Below are positions 1-5,786 of a stretch of 5,786 nucleotides of DNA, piece after piece. Location: NCBI GenBank assembly GCA_023135215.1, contig JAGLTP010000710.1, positions 1-5,786 on the forward strand, written 5' to 3'. Position numbers and translations under genes: made by a program. This DNA comes from Candidatus Heimdallarchaeota archaeon. Its GTDB lineage: Archaea; Asgardarchaeota; Heimdallarchaeia; Heimdallarchaeales; Heimdallarchaeaceae. The notes beneath the pieces are model-generated. The model saw only the letters and a list, made by a program, of their open reading frames with translations. It was not told the DNA's origin and searched no databases. Each line of letters starts with the position of its first letter. Within the stretch, counting starts at the first letter, position 1.

Positions 1-2190
1 AAGTACTGTTAAGATTTCATCAAAATTACAACTTAAAAGATAACGGATGAACTTTTTCATGTTTTCGAAGATGTTTCTACCTTCCTCGACAGCTGTGACT
101 ATTGTGTTGAAAGCATCATCAGTAATAACCATATCCGCTACTTCTTTGGTAACGTCTGTCCCAGTGATTCCCATCGCAATACCTATATCGGCTTTCTTAA
201 TGGCTGGAGCATCGTTTACACCATCCCCTGTACAAGCTACAATGTGCTCATTATTTTGTAAAATTTCTACCACTCTGAATTTATCCTTCGGATTCATTCT
301 GCTATAGACTTTTATTTTATCTATTTTTTCTACTAATTCTTCATCTGTCATTAAAGCAAATTCGTCTCCATTAACTATTAGATCTTCATCACTTTCAAAC
401 AGGCCAATTTCTTTTGCAACTGCAACAGCTGTTGCTTCTTGATCTCCTGTAATCATTACTGTGGTTATTCCTGCTTGTTTACATTCTTCTATAGCTTGCA
501 TTACTTCTGGTCTTGCTGGATCAATCATTCCTGTTAATCCAAGAAAGAATAAATTATCTTCTATTTCTTGATCATTTTCTTTATCATAATCATCAGGGAG
601 TTCTCTATATGCTACAGCTAAAACCCTCAAAGCTCTTTTGGACATTTCTAGATTAGCTTTCAAAATTTTTTGTTCTAATTCTTTTGTCATATTTGTTATT
701 TTGTTATTTTCCATTGCTTTATTGCATCTAGTTAAAACAATTTGGGGACTTCCTTTCGTGTAAGCTACTTTCTTTCCATTGTCTAGATGTATGGTTGTCA
801 TTCTTTTCCTATCAGAATCGAAGAAAATCTCATGATCTCGCGATTTTAACATTTTTTTTGTATATCCTGCCTTTTCAGCTAAAACAATCAAAGCAGCTTC
901 TGTAGGATCACCTTTAATATCAATTGTATTCTCATTACGTAAAACCCCTGCATTATTGCAATGATAAACAGCTTCTACTAATTTATTTAAAGAAGGATTT
1001 ACTAATGGATCGATTTTTTTACCATTTTGTGTAAAATCACCACCTAGGAGATAACCTGAACCTCCAACAGCTATTTTGCCTCCCAAAGTCCAGACCTCTT
1101 TAACAGTCATTTCATTGCGAGTAAGAGTGCCTGTTTTATCACTGCAAATATAATCTACTGACCCTAATGTTTCTACAGCTGGTAACCTTGAGACTATAGT
1201 TTTTCTTTTAGCCATTTTTGAAACACCAACAGCTAATGTTATCACAATTGCAGCTGGTAATCCTTCAGGAACAGCAGATATAGCTAAGGCTACTGCTACT
1301 TCAAAGCTCTCTAGAGCAGGTTCTCCAAGGCCTGTATTAATAATCATCACAAGAGCACAAACAATTAAAATGATTATACCCAAAACTTTACCTAATTTAT
1401 CAAGCGCCTTCTGTAACGGTGTTAGCTCTTGCTTAACTTGTGTTAGTTGTGCTATTTTTCCTATCTCGGTAAACATTCCAGTTGCTGTTACAATGGCTTG
1501 GCCCCGCCCATAAACACTTGTTGTCCCACTATAGACCATATTTTTCCTCTCATGAAGTCTAGCCTCCTCCGGAACAAGATCTAGATTTTTTGTGATTGAA
1601 GCAGATTCTCCCGTAAGAGGAGCTTCATCTATTTTTAGATTATTAGCAGTTATCAACCTACAATCTGCTGGTATCTTATCCCCAACTTCTAGATTAACTA
1701 TATCTCCAGGTACAAGATCACTACTATGGACAATTATTTCTTTCTCATCTCTTATAACAACTACATCTTGCTCGAAATATTCTTTCAACTTCTCCAGTGC
1801 TTGACTTGACCTAAAATTTTGCACAAATCCTATTATTGCGTTAATTATTATTATAGCAAAAATGGCTATAGCATCAATTATCTCTTCTGCTTCCTCACCT
1901 TTGAAGTAATTATTTAGTCCTATTCCAAGACTAATAAATCCTGCAACTGCAAGCAATATTACTAAGAAACCTGTAAATTGCTCAATAATCATTTTGAGAA
2001 TTTTAAATCGTTCAGTTATTGTCAATTTATTAGGACCATGGATTTGAAGCCGATTTACAATATCAGTTTCTCTAAGTCCTTTTTCTGAAGATCCAAGTTT
2101 TTTAAATATCTCCTTGATCTTCATATTATGCCAAGGAATCGTTTCCATTTTTTCTACTACTTGAATCTCCTTTTTACTTTTCTTTAACAT
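1..2190 (-). CDS. P-type (type IIA, Ca2+-like) cation-transporting ATPase, C-terminus outside window
   Basis: An ATP-driven cation pump of the inner membrane, most like SERCA/PMR1/PacL calcium pumps, which move Ca2+ (or Mn2+) out of the cytoplasm. I translated the whole minus frame; 730 codons are open with no stop. Seen in order: cation-ATPase N-terminal domain (about 15-75, PWHNMKIKEIF); M1 (about 74-92) and M2 (about 104-123); actuator domain with TGES at 193-196; M3 (about 268-285); M4 with the ion-site motif VPEGLPA (Glu309); phosphorylation motif CSDKTGT with Asp351; nucleotide-binding domain with GDPTEAAL (about 427-434), FDSDRKRM (457-464) and KGSP (Lys479); hinge motifs MITGD (579-583) and TGDGVNDAPA (654-663); start of M5 with NFDE (Asn722, Glu725). 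Usual family length is about 850-1000, so M6-M10 lie beyond base 1. The ATG at 2190 is the first possible start after an in-frame stop near 2310 and has a GGTG site; Met15 (2148) is an alternative. Family certain, ion inferred. Confidence 0.96.
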   Translation of the reverse strand, partial: MLKKSKKEIQVVEKMETIPWHNMKIKEIFKKLGSSEKGLRETDIVNRLQIHGPNKLTITERFKILKMIIEQFTGFLVILLAVAGFISLGIGLNNYFKGEEAEEIIDAIAIFAIIIINAIIGFVQNFRSSQALEKLKEYFEQDVVVIRDEKEIIVHSSDLVPGDIVNLEVGDKIPADCRLITANNLKIDEAPLTGESASITKNLDLVPEEARLHERKNMVYSGTTSVYGRGQAIVTATGMFTEIGKIAQLTQVKQELTPLQKALDKLGKVLGIIILIVCALVMIINTGLGEPALESFEVAVALAISAVPEGLPAAIVITLAVGVSKMAKRKTIVSRLPAVETLGSVDYICSDKTGTLTRNEMTVKEVWTLGGKIAVGGSGYLLGGDFTQNGKKIDPLVNPSLNKLVEAVYHCNNAGVLRNENTIDIKGDPTEAALIVLAEKAGYTKKMLKSRDHEIFFDSDRKRMTTIHLDNGKKVAYTKGSPQIVLTRCNKAMENNKITNMTKELEQKILKANLEMSKRALRVLAVAYRELPDDYDKENDQEIEDNLFFLGLTGMIDPARPEVMQAIEECKQAGITTVMITGDQEATAVAVAKEIGLFESDEDLIVNGDEFALMTDEELVEKIDKIKVYSRMNPKDKFRVVEILQNNEHIVACTGDGVNDAPAIKKADIGIAMGITGTDVTKEVADMVITDDAFNTIVTAVEEGRNIFENMKKFIRYLLSCNFDEILTVL

Positions 2191-2195
2191 TTCTA

Positions 2196-2200
2196 CACCC
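2196..2200 (-). promoter_or_regulatory. Ribosome-binding site of the P-type ATPase (GGGTG)
   Basis: On the minus strand GGGTG lies 5 bases before the ATG at 2190. GGTG is the core of the archaeal Shine-Dalgarno sequence (complement of the 16S rRNA 3' end). It favours the start at 2190 over the in-frame Met at 2148, which has no such site. The match is short, so chance is possible. Confidence 0.45.
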
Positions 2201-2274
2201 TTAATGTAAGGTACTTTGCAACTAGTAAAATGGTTTTTTACGTTATCATTAAAAAATTTATTGAAACGTCTGTC

Positions 2275-2282
2275 TATATAAA
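2275..2282 (-). promoter_or_regulatory. TATA-box candidate for the P-type ATPase gene
   Basis: Read on the minus strand this is TTTATATA, matching the archaeal TATA consensus TTTAWATA. Transcription would begin about 25 bases downstream, near 2250, giving a leader of about 60 bases that includes the GGTG site. In such AT-rich DNA similar octamers occur by chance; another TATA-like stretch lies near 2392-2399. This is inferred from sequence only. Confidence 0.4.
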
Positions 2283-2336
2283 TATATGAGGGGACATTTT
2301 TATAGATGTTTTCTTATATTTTTAATCCTTCATTGA

Positions 2337-2359
2337 TTTAAAAATTGAAGAAAATAAGT
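2337..2359 (-). terminator. Possible U-rich archaeal terminator after the FrhB-like gene
   Basis: On the minus strand this reads as a T-rich tract with blocks TTATTTTCTTC and TTTTTAA, about 80 bases past the FrhB-like stop codon and before the ATPase TATA candidate. Archaeal RNA polymerase ends transcription at such U tracts, often without a hairpin, and none is obvious here. The AT-richness of the whole gap makes this a weak call. Confidence 0.25.
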
Positions 2360-2437
2360 AACTAACTGTGATAAATCGTAATCGGTTGTTCTATAAATGA
2401 AAGACTATTTTTTTTTATTTCTTAAGTGAACAATAAA

Positions 2438-3592
2438 TCAGCTGAAAATCTTTTGAAATGCTTTTCTGATTTCTTCTCTTTTATAATTACCCATGAAATT
2501 AACTATCATTCTGTTAAGTTTTGAGAATTTGTCTAGCTTAATTAAATATCCTTTTTCCAATGCGAGAGATACTGTTTTTTCTCCTTCTTTAGTCCTAGTT
2601 ATGACTATGTTTCTAGATATACCAGATCCTCCAACAGATATATCACTTGCAACTCCAGTATAATCTGGACATATGTTACCACAATGTCTCTCTCCTTTTG
2701 AACGAAATACCCTCTTAGAAGCAAAAGACTTCCTTTTACCGCTATTTTCTTCATAAACGTATCTATTTCTATTCATCGGATTTAGATACGGTCTAGATGT
2801 TGATTTTTCCCTGTATGCTTTGAAATTACGGTTTTCGAGATTCAAATCACTTCTAGATAGAAATTCTGCTACTTCATCTCTTGAGGGTAAACCATTTCCA
2901 CACAATAGAGTTATCACCAATTTTATTTTCTTTGTCAATTCTTCTGTTTCCTTGTTATTTCTCAATTTATCAATTGCATAAGCCTGGCAAGGTAAAGTAA
3001 CAATCGCTACAGTAGAAATGTTATCGATTTTGTTTAGTTCTTTTAGTATTTCTAAAGAAAAAGTAGGCAAATATCTACTCCCAGCTGCTTTTAACAAATC
3101 ATCAGGATTAATGATCAATTTAGGAGAAGGCAAAATTTTTCCTGAACTAAAATCTATTGCTATAACTCCATCAACTATTTGCTCTTTTAATGAACACTCT
3201 AAAAGCGATGTAACTGTCCCTCCTACCATGGCGAATTCCTTTCTATCTCTTCTCCCTGACTTACAATTGTATATGTCAATAATTTCACCAAAAGGAATCT
3301 TTTTCATTTTAGGTTCAATTTTGAGAACTTTGGTGTTTCTTTCTTTTCCTTGAAAATCCTCCGTGTATCTATATTTCTGATTCTGTGAACAAGCATCTAA
3401 GCATTTTTGGCAAAAAATACAATCATCATTTATTGAAATAATCCCATCTTCATAAGAAATTGCATCAACAGGACAAACGAGATAGCAAGCACCGCAATAA
3501 TTACACCAACGATTATTGAAAATAGTCCGAATGTTTGAATCTATCTTTTCGAATTCAGAATTCACGTCTTTTATGAGAGATAGTTTACTCAT
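2438..3592 (-). CDS. FrhB/FdhB-family F420-type oxidoreductase with N-terminal 2x[4Fe-4S] ferredoxin domain
   Basis: A likely cytoplasmic flavin iron-sulfur protein passing electrons between coenzyme F420 (or a similar deazaflavin/nicotinamide donor) and a partner. Residues 30-40 form CxxCxxCxxxCP and residues 58-68 a second CxxCxxCxxxC, so two [4Fe-4S] clusters; the second lacks the usual Pro after its last Cys (Ser69). The FrhB/FdhB N-terminal region spans about 105-185, with a GGTVTSLL segment (124-131) and the hallmark AAGSRYLPT (169-177). The C-terminal region holds LPCQAYAIDKLR (200-211), LLCGN (229-233) and CGNICPDYTG near 304-313 followed by SDISVGGSG (316-324); Cys202, Cys231, Cys304 and Cys308 are candidate ligands for the family's own cluster. 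The order matches FpoF/FqoF-type F420H2 dehydrogenase subunits, but no Fpo, hydrogenase or formate dehydrogenase genes lie here, so the partner is unknown. The ATG at 3592 is preceded by an in-frame TAA; stop is TGA. Family sure, F420 use inferred. Confidence 0.93.
   Translation of the reverse strand: MSKLSLIKDVNSEFEKIDSNIRTIFNNRWCNYCGACYLVCPVDAISYEDGIISINDDCIFCQKCLDACSQNQKYRYTEDFQGKERNTKVLKIEPKMKKIPFGEIIDIYNCKSGRRDRKEFAMVGGTVTSLLECSLKEQIVDGVIAIDFSSGKILPSPKLIINPDDLLKAAGSRYLPTFSLEILKELNKIDNISTVAIVTLPCQAYAIDKLRNNKETEELTKKIKLVITLLCGNGLPSRDEVAEFLSRSDLNLENRNFKAYREKSTSRPYLNPMNRNRYVYEENSGKRKSFASKRVFRSKGERHCGNICPDYTGVASDISVGGSGISRNIVITRTKEGEKTVSLALEKGYLIKLDKFSKLNRMIVNFMGNYKREEIRKAFQKIFS
3546..3560. 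repeat. Left arm of an inverted repeat flanking the divergent promoters
   Basis: The reverse complement, TTCTGAATTCGAAAA, matches 3692-3706 (TTCTGAATTTGAAAA) at 14 of 15 bases. Both arms lie inside the first codons of the divergent genes and both encode the peptide SEFEK. It may be a symmetric regulatory site or a coincidence. Confidence 0.4.
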
Positions 3593-3619
3593 TTTCCTAA
3601 AAATTATGGATATTTTGAC

Positions 3620-3626
3620 TTATTTA
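3620..3626 (-). promoter_or_regulatory. TATA-like element of the FrhB-like gene
   Basis: On the minus strand TAAATAA is centred about 31 bases before the ATG at 3592, with purine-rich AAAAGAC directly upstream as a possible BRE. Transcription would start about 6 bases before the ATG, giving a nearly leaderless message; the short AGG just before the start is a weak ribosome-binding candidate. Position is reasonable, sequence match modest. Confidence 0.35.
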
Positions 3627-3651
3627 GTCTTTTCTAGAACATGATTTGTGG

Positions 3652-3666
3652 AATAAATTTAAAAAA
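3652..3666 (+). promoter_or_regulatory. BRE/TATA promoter of the alpha/beta hydrolase (leaderless)
   Basis: AATAAA (BRE-like) runs straight into TTTAAAAAA (TATA box, 3658-3666). The TATA centre is about 25 bases before the A of the ATG at 3687, exactly where archaeal transcription starts, so the mRNA should begin at or next to the start codon. There is no Shine-Dalgarno sequence, which agrees. This is the clearest promoter in the window and the best hint that the DNA is archaeal. Confidence 0.6.
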
Positions 3667-3686
3667 TACTTATTCTCCTTTGGTTT

Positions 3687-4520
3687 ATGAGTTCTGAATT
3701 TGAAAAATACGCATCGATACTCCGGGTTCAAGTTGGTAAAGAAAGTAATGAGAATCTACGAGTACTTTCTTATGAACCTGAAAAAAAAGTTAAAGGTACT
3801 TTAGTCCTAATTCCAGGATTTGGTTCACTTCCTTCAGCGTGGGATAAACTTTTGTTGCGAATGAAGGATGATTATAGGATTTATGTAATTGAGAGTCGTG
3901 AAAAACACACTGCAGAATTGAAGAAGAAACCTGACTTGACCTTCAATAGATTCGCTAAAGATATAGCTCAGGTTATGGATTATTTGATGTTGGATGAATG
4001 TTTCATGGTAGCTTCTTCCATGGGAGCAGCGTTTATTCTTAGATCTTTAAGTCTGAAACTTATGGATCCTACCTACACGTTTTTAGTTGGTCCTATACAA
4101 AAAACAGAAATCCCAGATTGGAGTTGGCCTTTTGTATATATCTGCTATCCAATTGTTTGGAAGCTTCTCATAAAGCCTTTTGCAAAGTTTTACATTAAGT
4201 ACTTCTATCTGGACAGAACTCAGAAAGAACAGTTGAAGAAGTATTATGGGTATTTTGACAGTTATGATGTTAAGAAGGTCAGAAAGACTTTGATTAAAAT
4301 AAGGAAATTCCGCATAACTGAGGAAGAACTAGGTACGATAGAATCTAAATGTATCATGGTTGGTGCTGAAAAAGATAAAGCTCATGAAGCTGAATGGACA
4401 AAAAATGTTCATAACGCAGTAAAGAATTCCGAATATTTTGATTTAGAGACAAATGTTGCTGCTCATAGTGAACCACTAGTAGATCTAATAGAAAAAATAC
4501 TAACTAGAGATAAGAAGTAA
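3687..4520 (+). CDS. Alpha/beta hydrolase fold protein
   Basis: A predicted cytoplasmic or membrane-associated hydrolase of the alpha/beta fold; substrate unknown (esterase, lipase, thioesterase and amidase are all possible). Length 277 is normal for the fold. Seen: beta strand and oxyanion loop LVLIPGFG (39-46) followed by AWD (51-53); nucleophile elbow A-S-S-M-G at 109-113, with Ser111 as nucleophile and Ala109 where the family usually has Gly; acid candidate Asp230 in VGAEKD (225-230); catalytic His260 in AAHSEP (258-263) followed by the usual C-terminal helix. The triad Ser111-Asp230-His260 therefore looks intact. Between them, about 144-175, is a Trp/Tyr/Phe- and Lys-rich lid segment that could touch a membrane or a lipid substrate. 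No signal peptide is seen. The ATG at 3687 is the only start after an in-frame TAA at 3660. An MFS transporter follows 73 bases downstream on the same strand and may be co-transcribed. Confidence 0.9.
   Translation: MSSEFEKYASILRVQVGKESNENLRVLSYEPEKKVKGTLVLIPGFGSLPSAWDKLLLRMKDDYRIYVIESREKHTAELKKKPDLTFNRFAKDIAQVMDYLMLDECFMVASSMGAAFILRSLSLKLMDPTYTFLVGPIQKTEIPDWSWPFVYICYPIVWKLLIKPFAKFYIKYFYLDRTQKEQLKKYYGYFDSYDVKKVRKTLIKIRKFRITEEELGTIESKCIMVGAEKDKAHEAEWTKNVHNAVKNSEYFDLETNVAAHSEPLVDLIEKILTRDKK
3692..3706. repeat. Right arm of an inverted repeat flanking the divergent promoters
   Basis: Pairs with 3546-3560 as an inverted repeat (14 of 15 bases); the centre of symmetry is near 3626, inside the divergent promoter region. 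It covers codons 2-7 of the hydrolase. Confidence 0.4.
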
Positions 4521-4547
4521 CAAGAATTCCACACTTTGCCTAACAAA

Positions 4548-4571
4548 AGCTTAATTAATTCAAGTTTTTCT
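4548..4571 (+). promoter_or_regulatory. Hydrolase-MFS gap: possible TATA element or weak terminator
   Basis: CTTAATTA (4550-4557) could be a TATA box, placing a start near 4577 and a leader of about 17 bases before the ATG at 4594. The same stretch, CTTAATT then AATTCAAG with one bulged base, followed by five T at 4565-4569, could also be a weak terminator of the hydrolase message. The signals overlap and I cannot decide between them; simple read-through in a two-gene operon is also possible. Confidence 0.25.
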
Positions 4572-4593
4572 TTACCAACTATCTATTTCGTTC

Positions 4594-5786
4594 ATGTTTA
4601 AAGAGTTAAGAATCATGTTTGACACTGCCAAGAATCAGAAAGCTGTACCCATCATTCTATTTCGAACCTTGGTTGGTTTCAATACAAGATTAATTAGATA
4701 TCTCATACCTTTGTTTCTGATATTTCTTGATTGGAATGAATATTTTTACGGCCTTCTTTTTTCAGTTGCTGGATATCTAGCAACTGGTGTAATCATAGGT
4801 TTAGGTTACATTACAGATGTAAAAAAGAGGAAATATACTTTGATTGCAGGAATAGGAATATCATCTCTATCTATGCTTCTGTTTTATTTCTCAAGTATGT
4901 CCGAAATCAAGGGTTGGATGATAGCTGCTTATTCCTTATTTGGTGTATCAGGTCAACTAGCTCAAATATCTCTAACTACTCTTATGGCAGATGTGACACC
5001 GACTAAGAAAGAGAAAACAAGATTCTTCGGTTATATGGCATTCTTCTGGAATCTTGCAGGTGTCATAGCTCCCTTATTAGGTGGAGCTTTTCTCACTATA
5101 TTCAATTTATTTCAATCACAGAAGCAATCCTATCTGTCACTCTTGCTCTTTGTCTCAGTATTTTTGTTTATTACGATGCTATTGGCATTTAAATTTCCAA
5201 TACCTGAGACAACGAAAGAAACAGCAAGTGAGATTGCAAAAGGTGAAGAATGGAAATCCTATGAAAATAAAAGCAAAAGACCAATTGGTTTTCAATTAGT
5301 GGCTTTTTTTGTTTGTGAAGCAATAATTGGATTTACTTCAGGTATTGCAGTTCCATTTATTCAATATTACATTATTACGGATTTCAATACAAGTGATCTC
5401 CTTTGGAGTGTTATTCTTGCTGCGTCAAATGTTGGAATTGCTGTTGGGAGCTTGCTTATGGCTAAGATAGGTGATCGTTTTGGAAACGAGAAATCTCTAG
5501 CTGTACTTCATTTCTTAGTTCCACCTTTAGCTTTGGGTCTAGCACTTGGTGGTACTTTGTGGACTGTAGCAATTTTCTTTGTTACGCGAAGTACGTCAGT
5601 AAATATGACAAGACCAGCGTGGAATTCTTTCTTCTATGGTTGGCTTCCTCCTAAATACAGAGGAACTTCAACTGGATTTGTTGGAGCAGGACGGAGATTG
5701 TCAAGATCTCTTGGTACCCAAGCTGGTTCATTTATTTATGTAGCTCTTGGTCCTTTGACTTTTCCCATAGCTACACTAGGGTATCC
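4594..5786 (+). CDS. Major facilitator superfamily (MFS) transporter, C-terminus outside window
   Basis: A multi-pass membrane secondary transporter, probably proton-coupled; substrate not readable. I translated 397 codons with no stop. About eleven hydrophobic segments are seen, roughly at 17-40, 48-70, 83-103, 105-125, 150-172, 178-200, 230-255, 270-290, 302-320, 322-340 and 372-390, so only the last helix or so is missing. MFS motif A is present in the 2-3 loop as G-Y-I-T-D with KKRK (71-80, Asp75) and repeated in the 8-9 loop as KIGDRFGNEK (291-300). A charged loop of about 30 residues (about 203-232) links the two six-helix halves. A P-x-x-x-R-G segment (LPPKYRGTSTG) near 355-365 lies before the eleventh helix. 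Start: ATG at 4594 is first after an in-frame TAA at 4552; ATG 4615 in the same frame is an alternative seven codons on. The hydrolase lies 73 bases upstream on the same strand, suggesting but not proving a shared pathway. Confidence 0.92.
   Translation, partial: MFKELRIMFDTAKNQKAVPIILFRTLVGFNTRLIRYLIPLFLIFLDWNEYFYGLLFSVAGYLATGVIIGLGYITDVKKRKYTLIAGIGISSLSMLLFYFSSMSEIKGWMIAAYSLFGVSGQLAQISLTTLMADVTPTKKEKTRFFGYMAFFWNLAGVIAPLLGGAFLTIFNLFQSQKQSYLSLLLFVSVFLFITMLLAFKFPIPETTKETASEIAKGEEWKSYENKSKRPIGFQLVAFFVCEAIIGFTSGIAVPFIQYYIITDFNTSDLLWSVILAASNVGIAVGSLLMAKIGDRFGNEKSLAVLHFLVPPLALGLALGGTLWTVAIFFVTRSTSVNMTRPAWNSFFYGWLPPKYRGTSTGFVGAGRRLSRSLGTQAGSFIYVALGPLTFPIATLGY

Larger units (their letters stand above)
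2191..2437. other. 247-base noncoding gap between FrhB-like gene and ATPase
   Basis: Strongly AT-rich DNA between two tandem minus-strand genes. I saw no convincing small ORF, tRNA or structured RNA. It contains the ATPase TATA candidate and ribosome-binding site at its left end, a T-rich (minus-strand) tract around 2337-2359, and a run of nine T on the plus strand at 2408-2416 that reads as A on the transcribed minus-strand message. Its length and the separate TATA box suggest the two genes are transcribed independently. Confidence 0.55.

Noticed and set aside
47..307. Open frame of 86 codons on the plus strand
   Set aside because: It lies opposite the hinge and phosphorylation-domain coding region of the P-type ATPase, whose translation is motif-perfect; it is an antisense shadow.
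1592..1804. Open frame of 70 codons on the plus strand
   Set aside because: Antisense to the actuator domain of the ATPase; no ribosome-binding site and no recognisable protein features.
2408..2416. Run of nine T as a terminator
   Set aside because: The T run is on the plus strand, where no gene ends nearby; for the minus-strand FrhB-like gene it reads as A, so it cannot be a U-tract terminator.
3018..3353. Open frame of 111 codons on the plus strand
   Set aside because: Antisense to the middle of the FrhB-like gene; composition reflects the complement of conserved codons.
2438..4520. Functional link between the FrhB-like protein and the hydrolase from divergent transcription
   Set aside because: A shared 94-base promoter region alone is weak evidence; apart from the inverted repeat reported above, no regulator or shared pathway is visible.
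5081..5299. Open frame of 72 codons on the plus strand, Cys/Ser/His-rich at its start
   Set aside because: Out of frame within the MFS transporter, whose frame is continuous with membrane segments on both sides.
1..5786. A new defence, mobile or CRISPR system
   Set aside because: No repeats with spacers, transposase, integrase, nuclease, toxin or tRNA were seen; all four genes fall in well-known families and the gaps are short.

Overview
The window is AT-rich (roughly one third G+C by eye) and almost entirely coding. It holds four protein genes, two cut by the window edges. The organism is most likely an archaeon. The hydrolase start codon sits about 26 bases after a BRE/TATA-like element with no leader, as in archaeal leaderless genes. 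The other promoter candidates are also TATA-like rather than -35/-10. One gene encodes an FrhB-family protein, a family typical of F420-using archaea. Low G+C plus a strongly SERCA-like P-type ATPase would suit an Asgard lineage, but the sequence alone cannot settle this.

Layout: (1) 1-2190, minus strand, the first 730 codons of a type IIA (Ca2+-type) P-type ATPase whose C-terminal membrane half lies beyond base 1. (2) 2191-2437, a noncoding gap with a possible U-rich terminator for the upstream gene and a TATA box and GGTG ribosome-binding site for the ATPase. (3) 2438-3592, minus strand, a complete 384-residue FrhB/FdhB-type flavin iron-sulfur protein with an N-terminal 2x[4Fe-4S] ferredoxin domain. 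(4) 3593-3686, a 94-base divergent promoter region. (5) 3687-4520, plus strand, a complete 277-residue alpha/beta hydrolase. (6) 4521-4593, a short gap. (7) 4594-5786, plus strand, an MFS transporter open at the right edge, with 397 codons visible.

How the genes fit together: the hydrolase and MFS transporter share a strand with a 73-base gap and may form a transcription unit (for example hydrolysis plus export or import of a small ester or amide), but no substrate can be read from the sequence. The FrhB-like gene is an orphan here, with no hydrogenase, formate dehydrogenase or Fpo/Fqo subunits in view. The ATPase lies downstream of it on the same strand but appears to have its own promoter. 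No RNA genes, mobile elements, CRISPR arrays or clearly new multi-gene system were found. The most notable items are the orphan F420-type oxidoreductase, the SERCA-like ion-site residues of the ATPase, the atypical nucleophile elbow of the hydrolase, and a 14/15 inverted repeat placing the same SEFEK peptide at the start of both divergent proteins.
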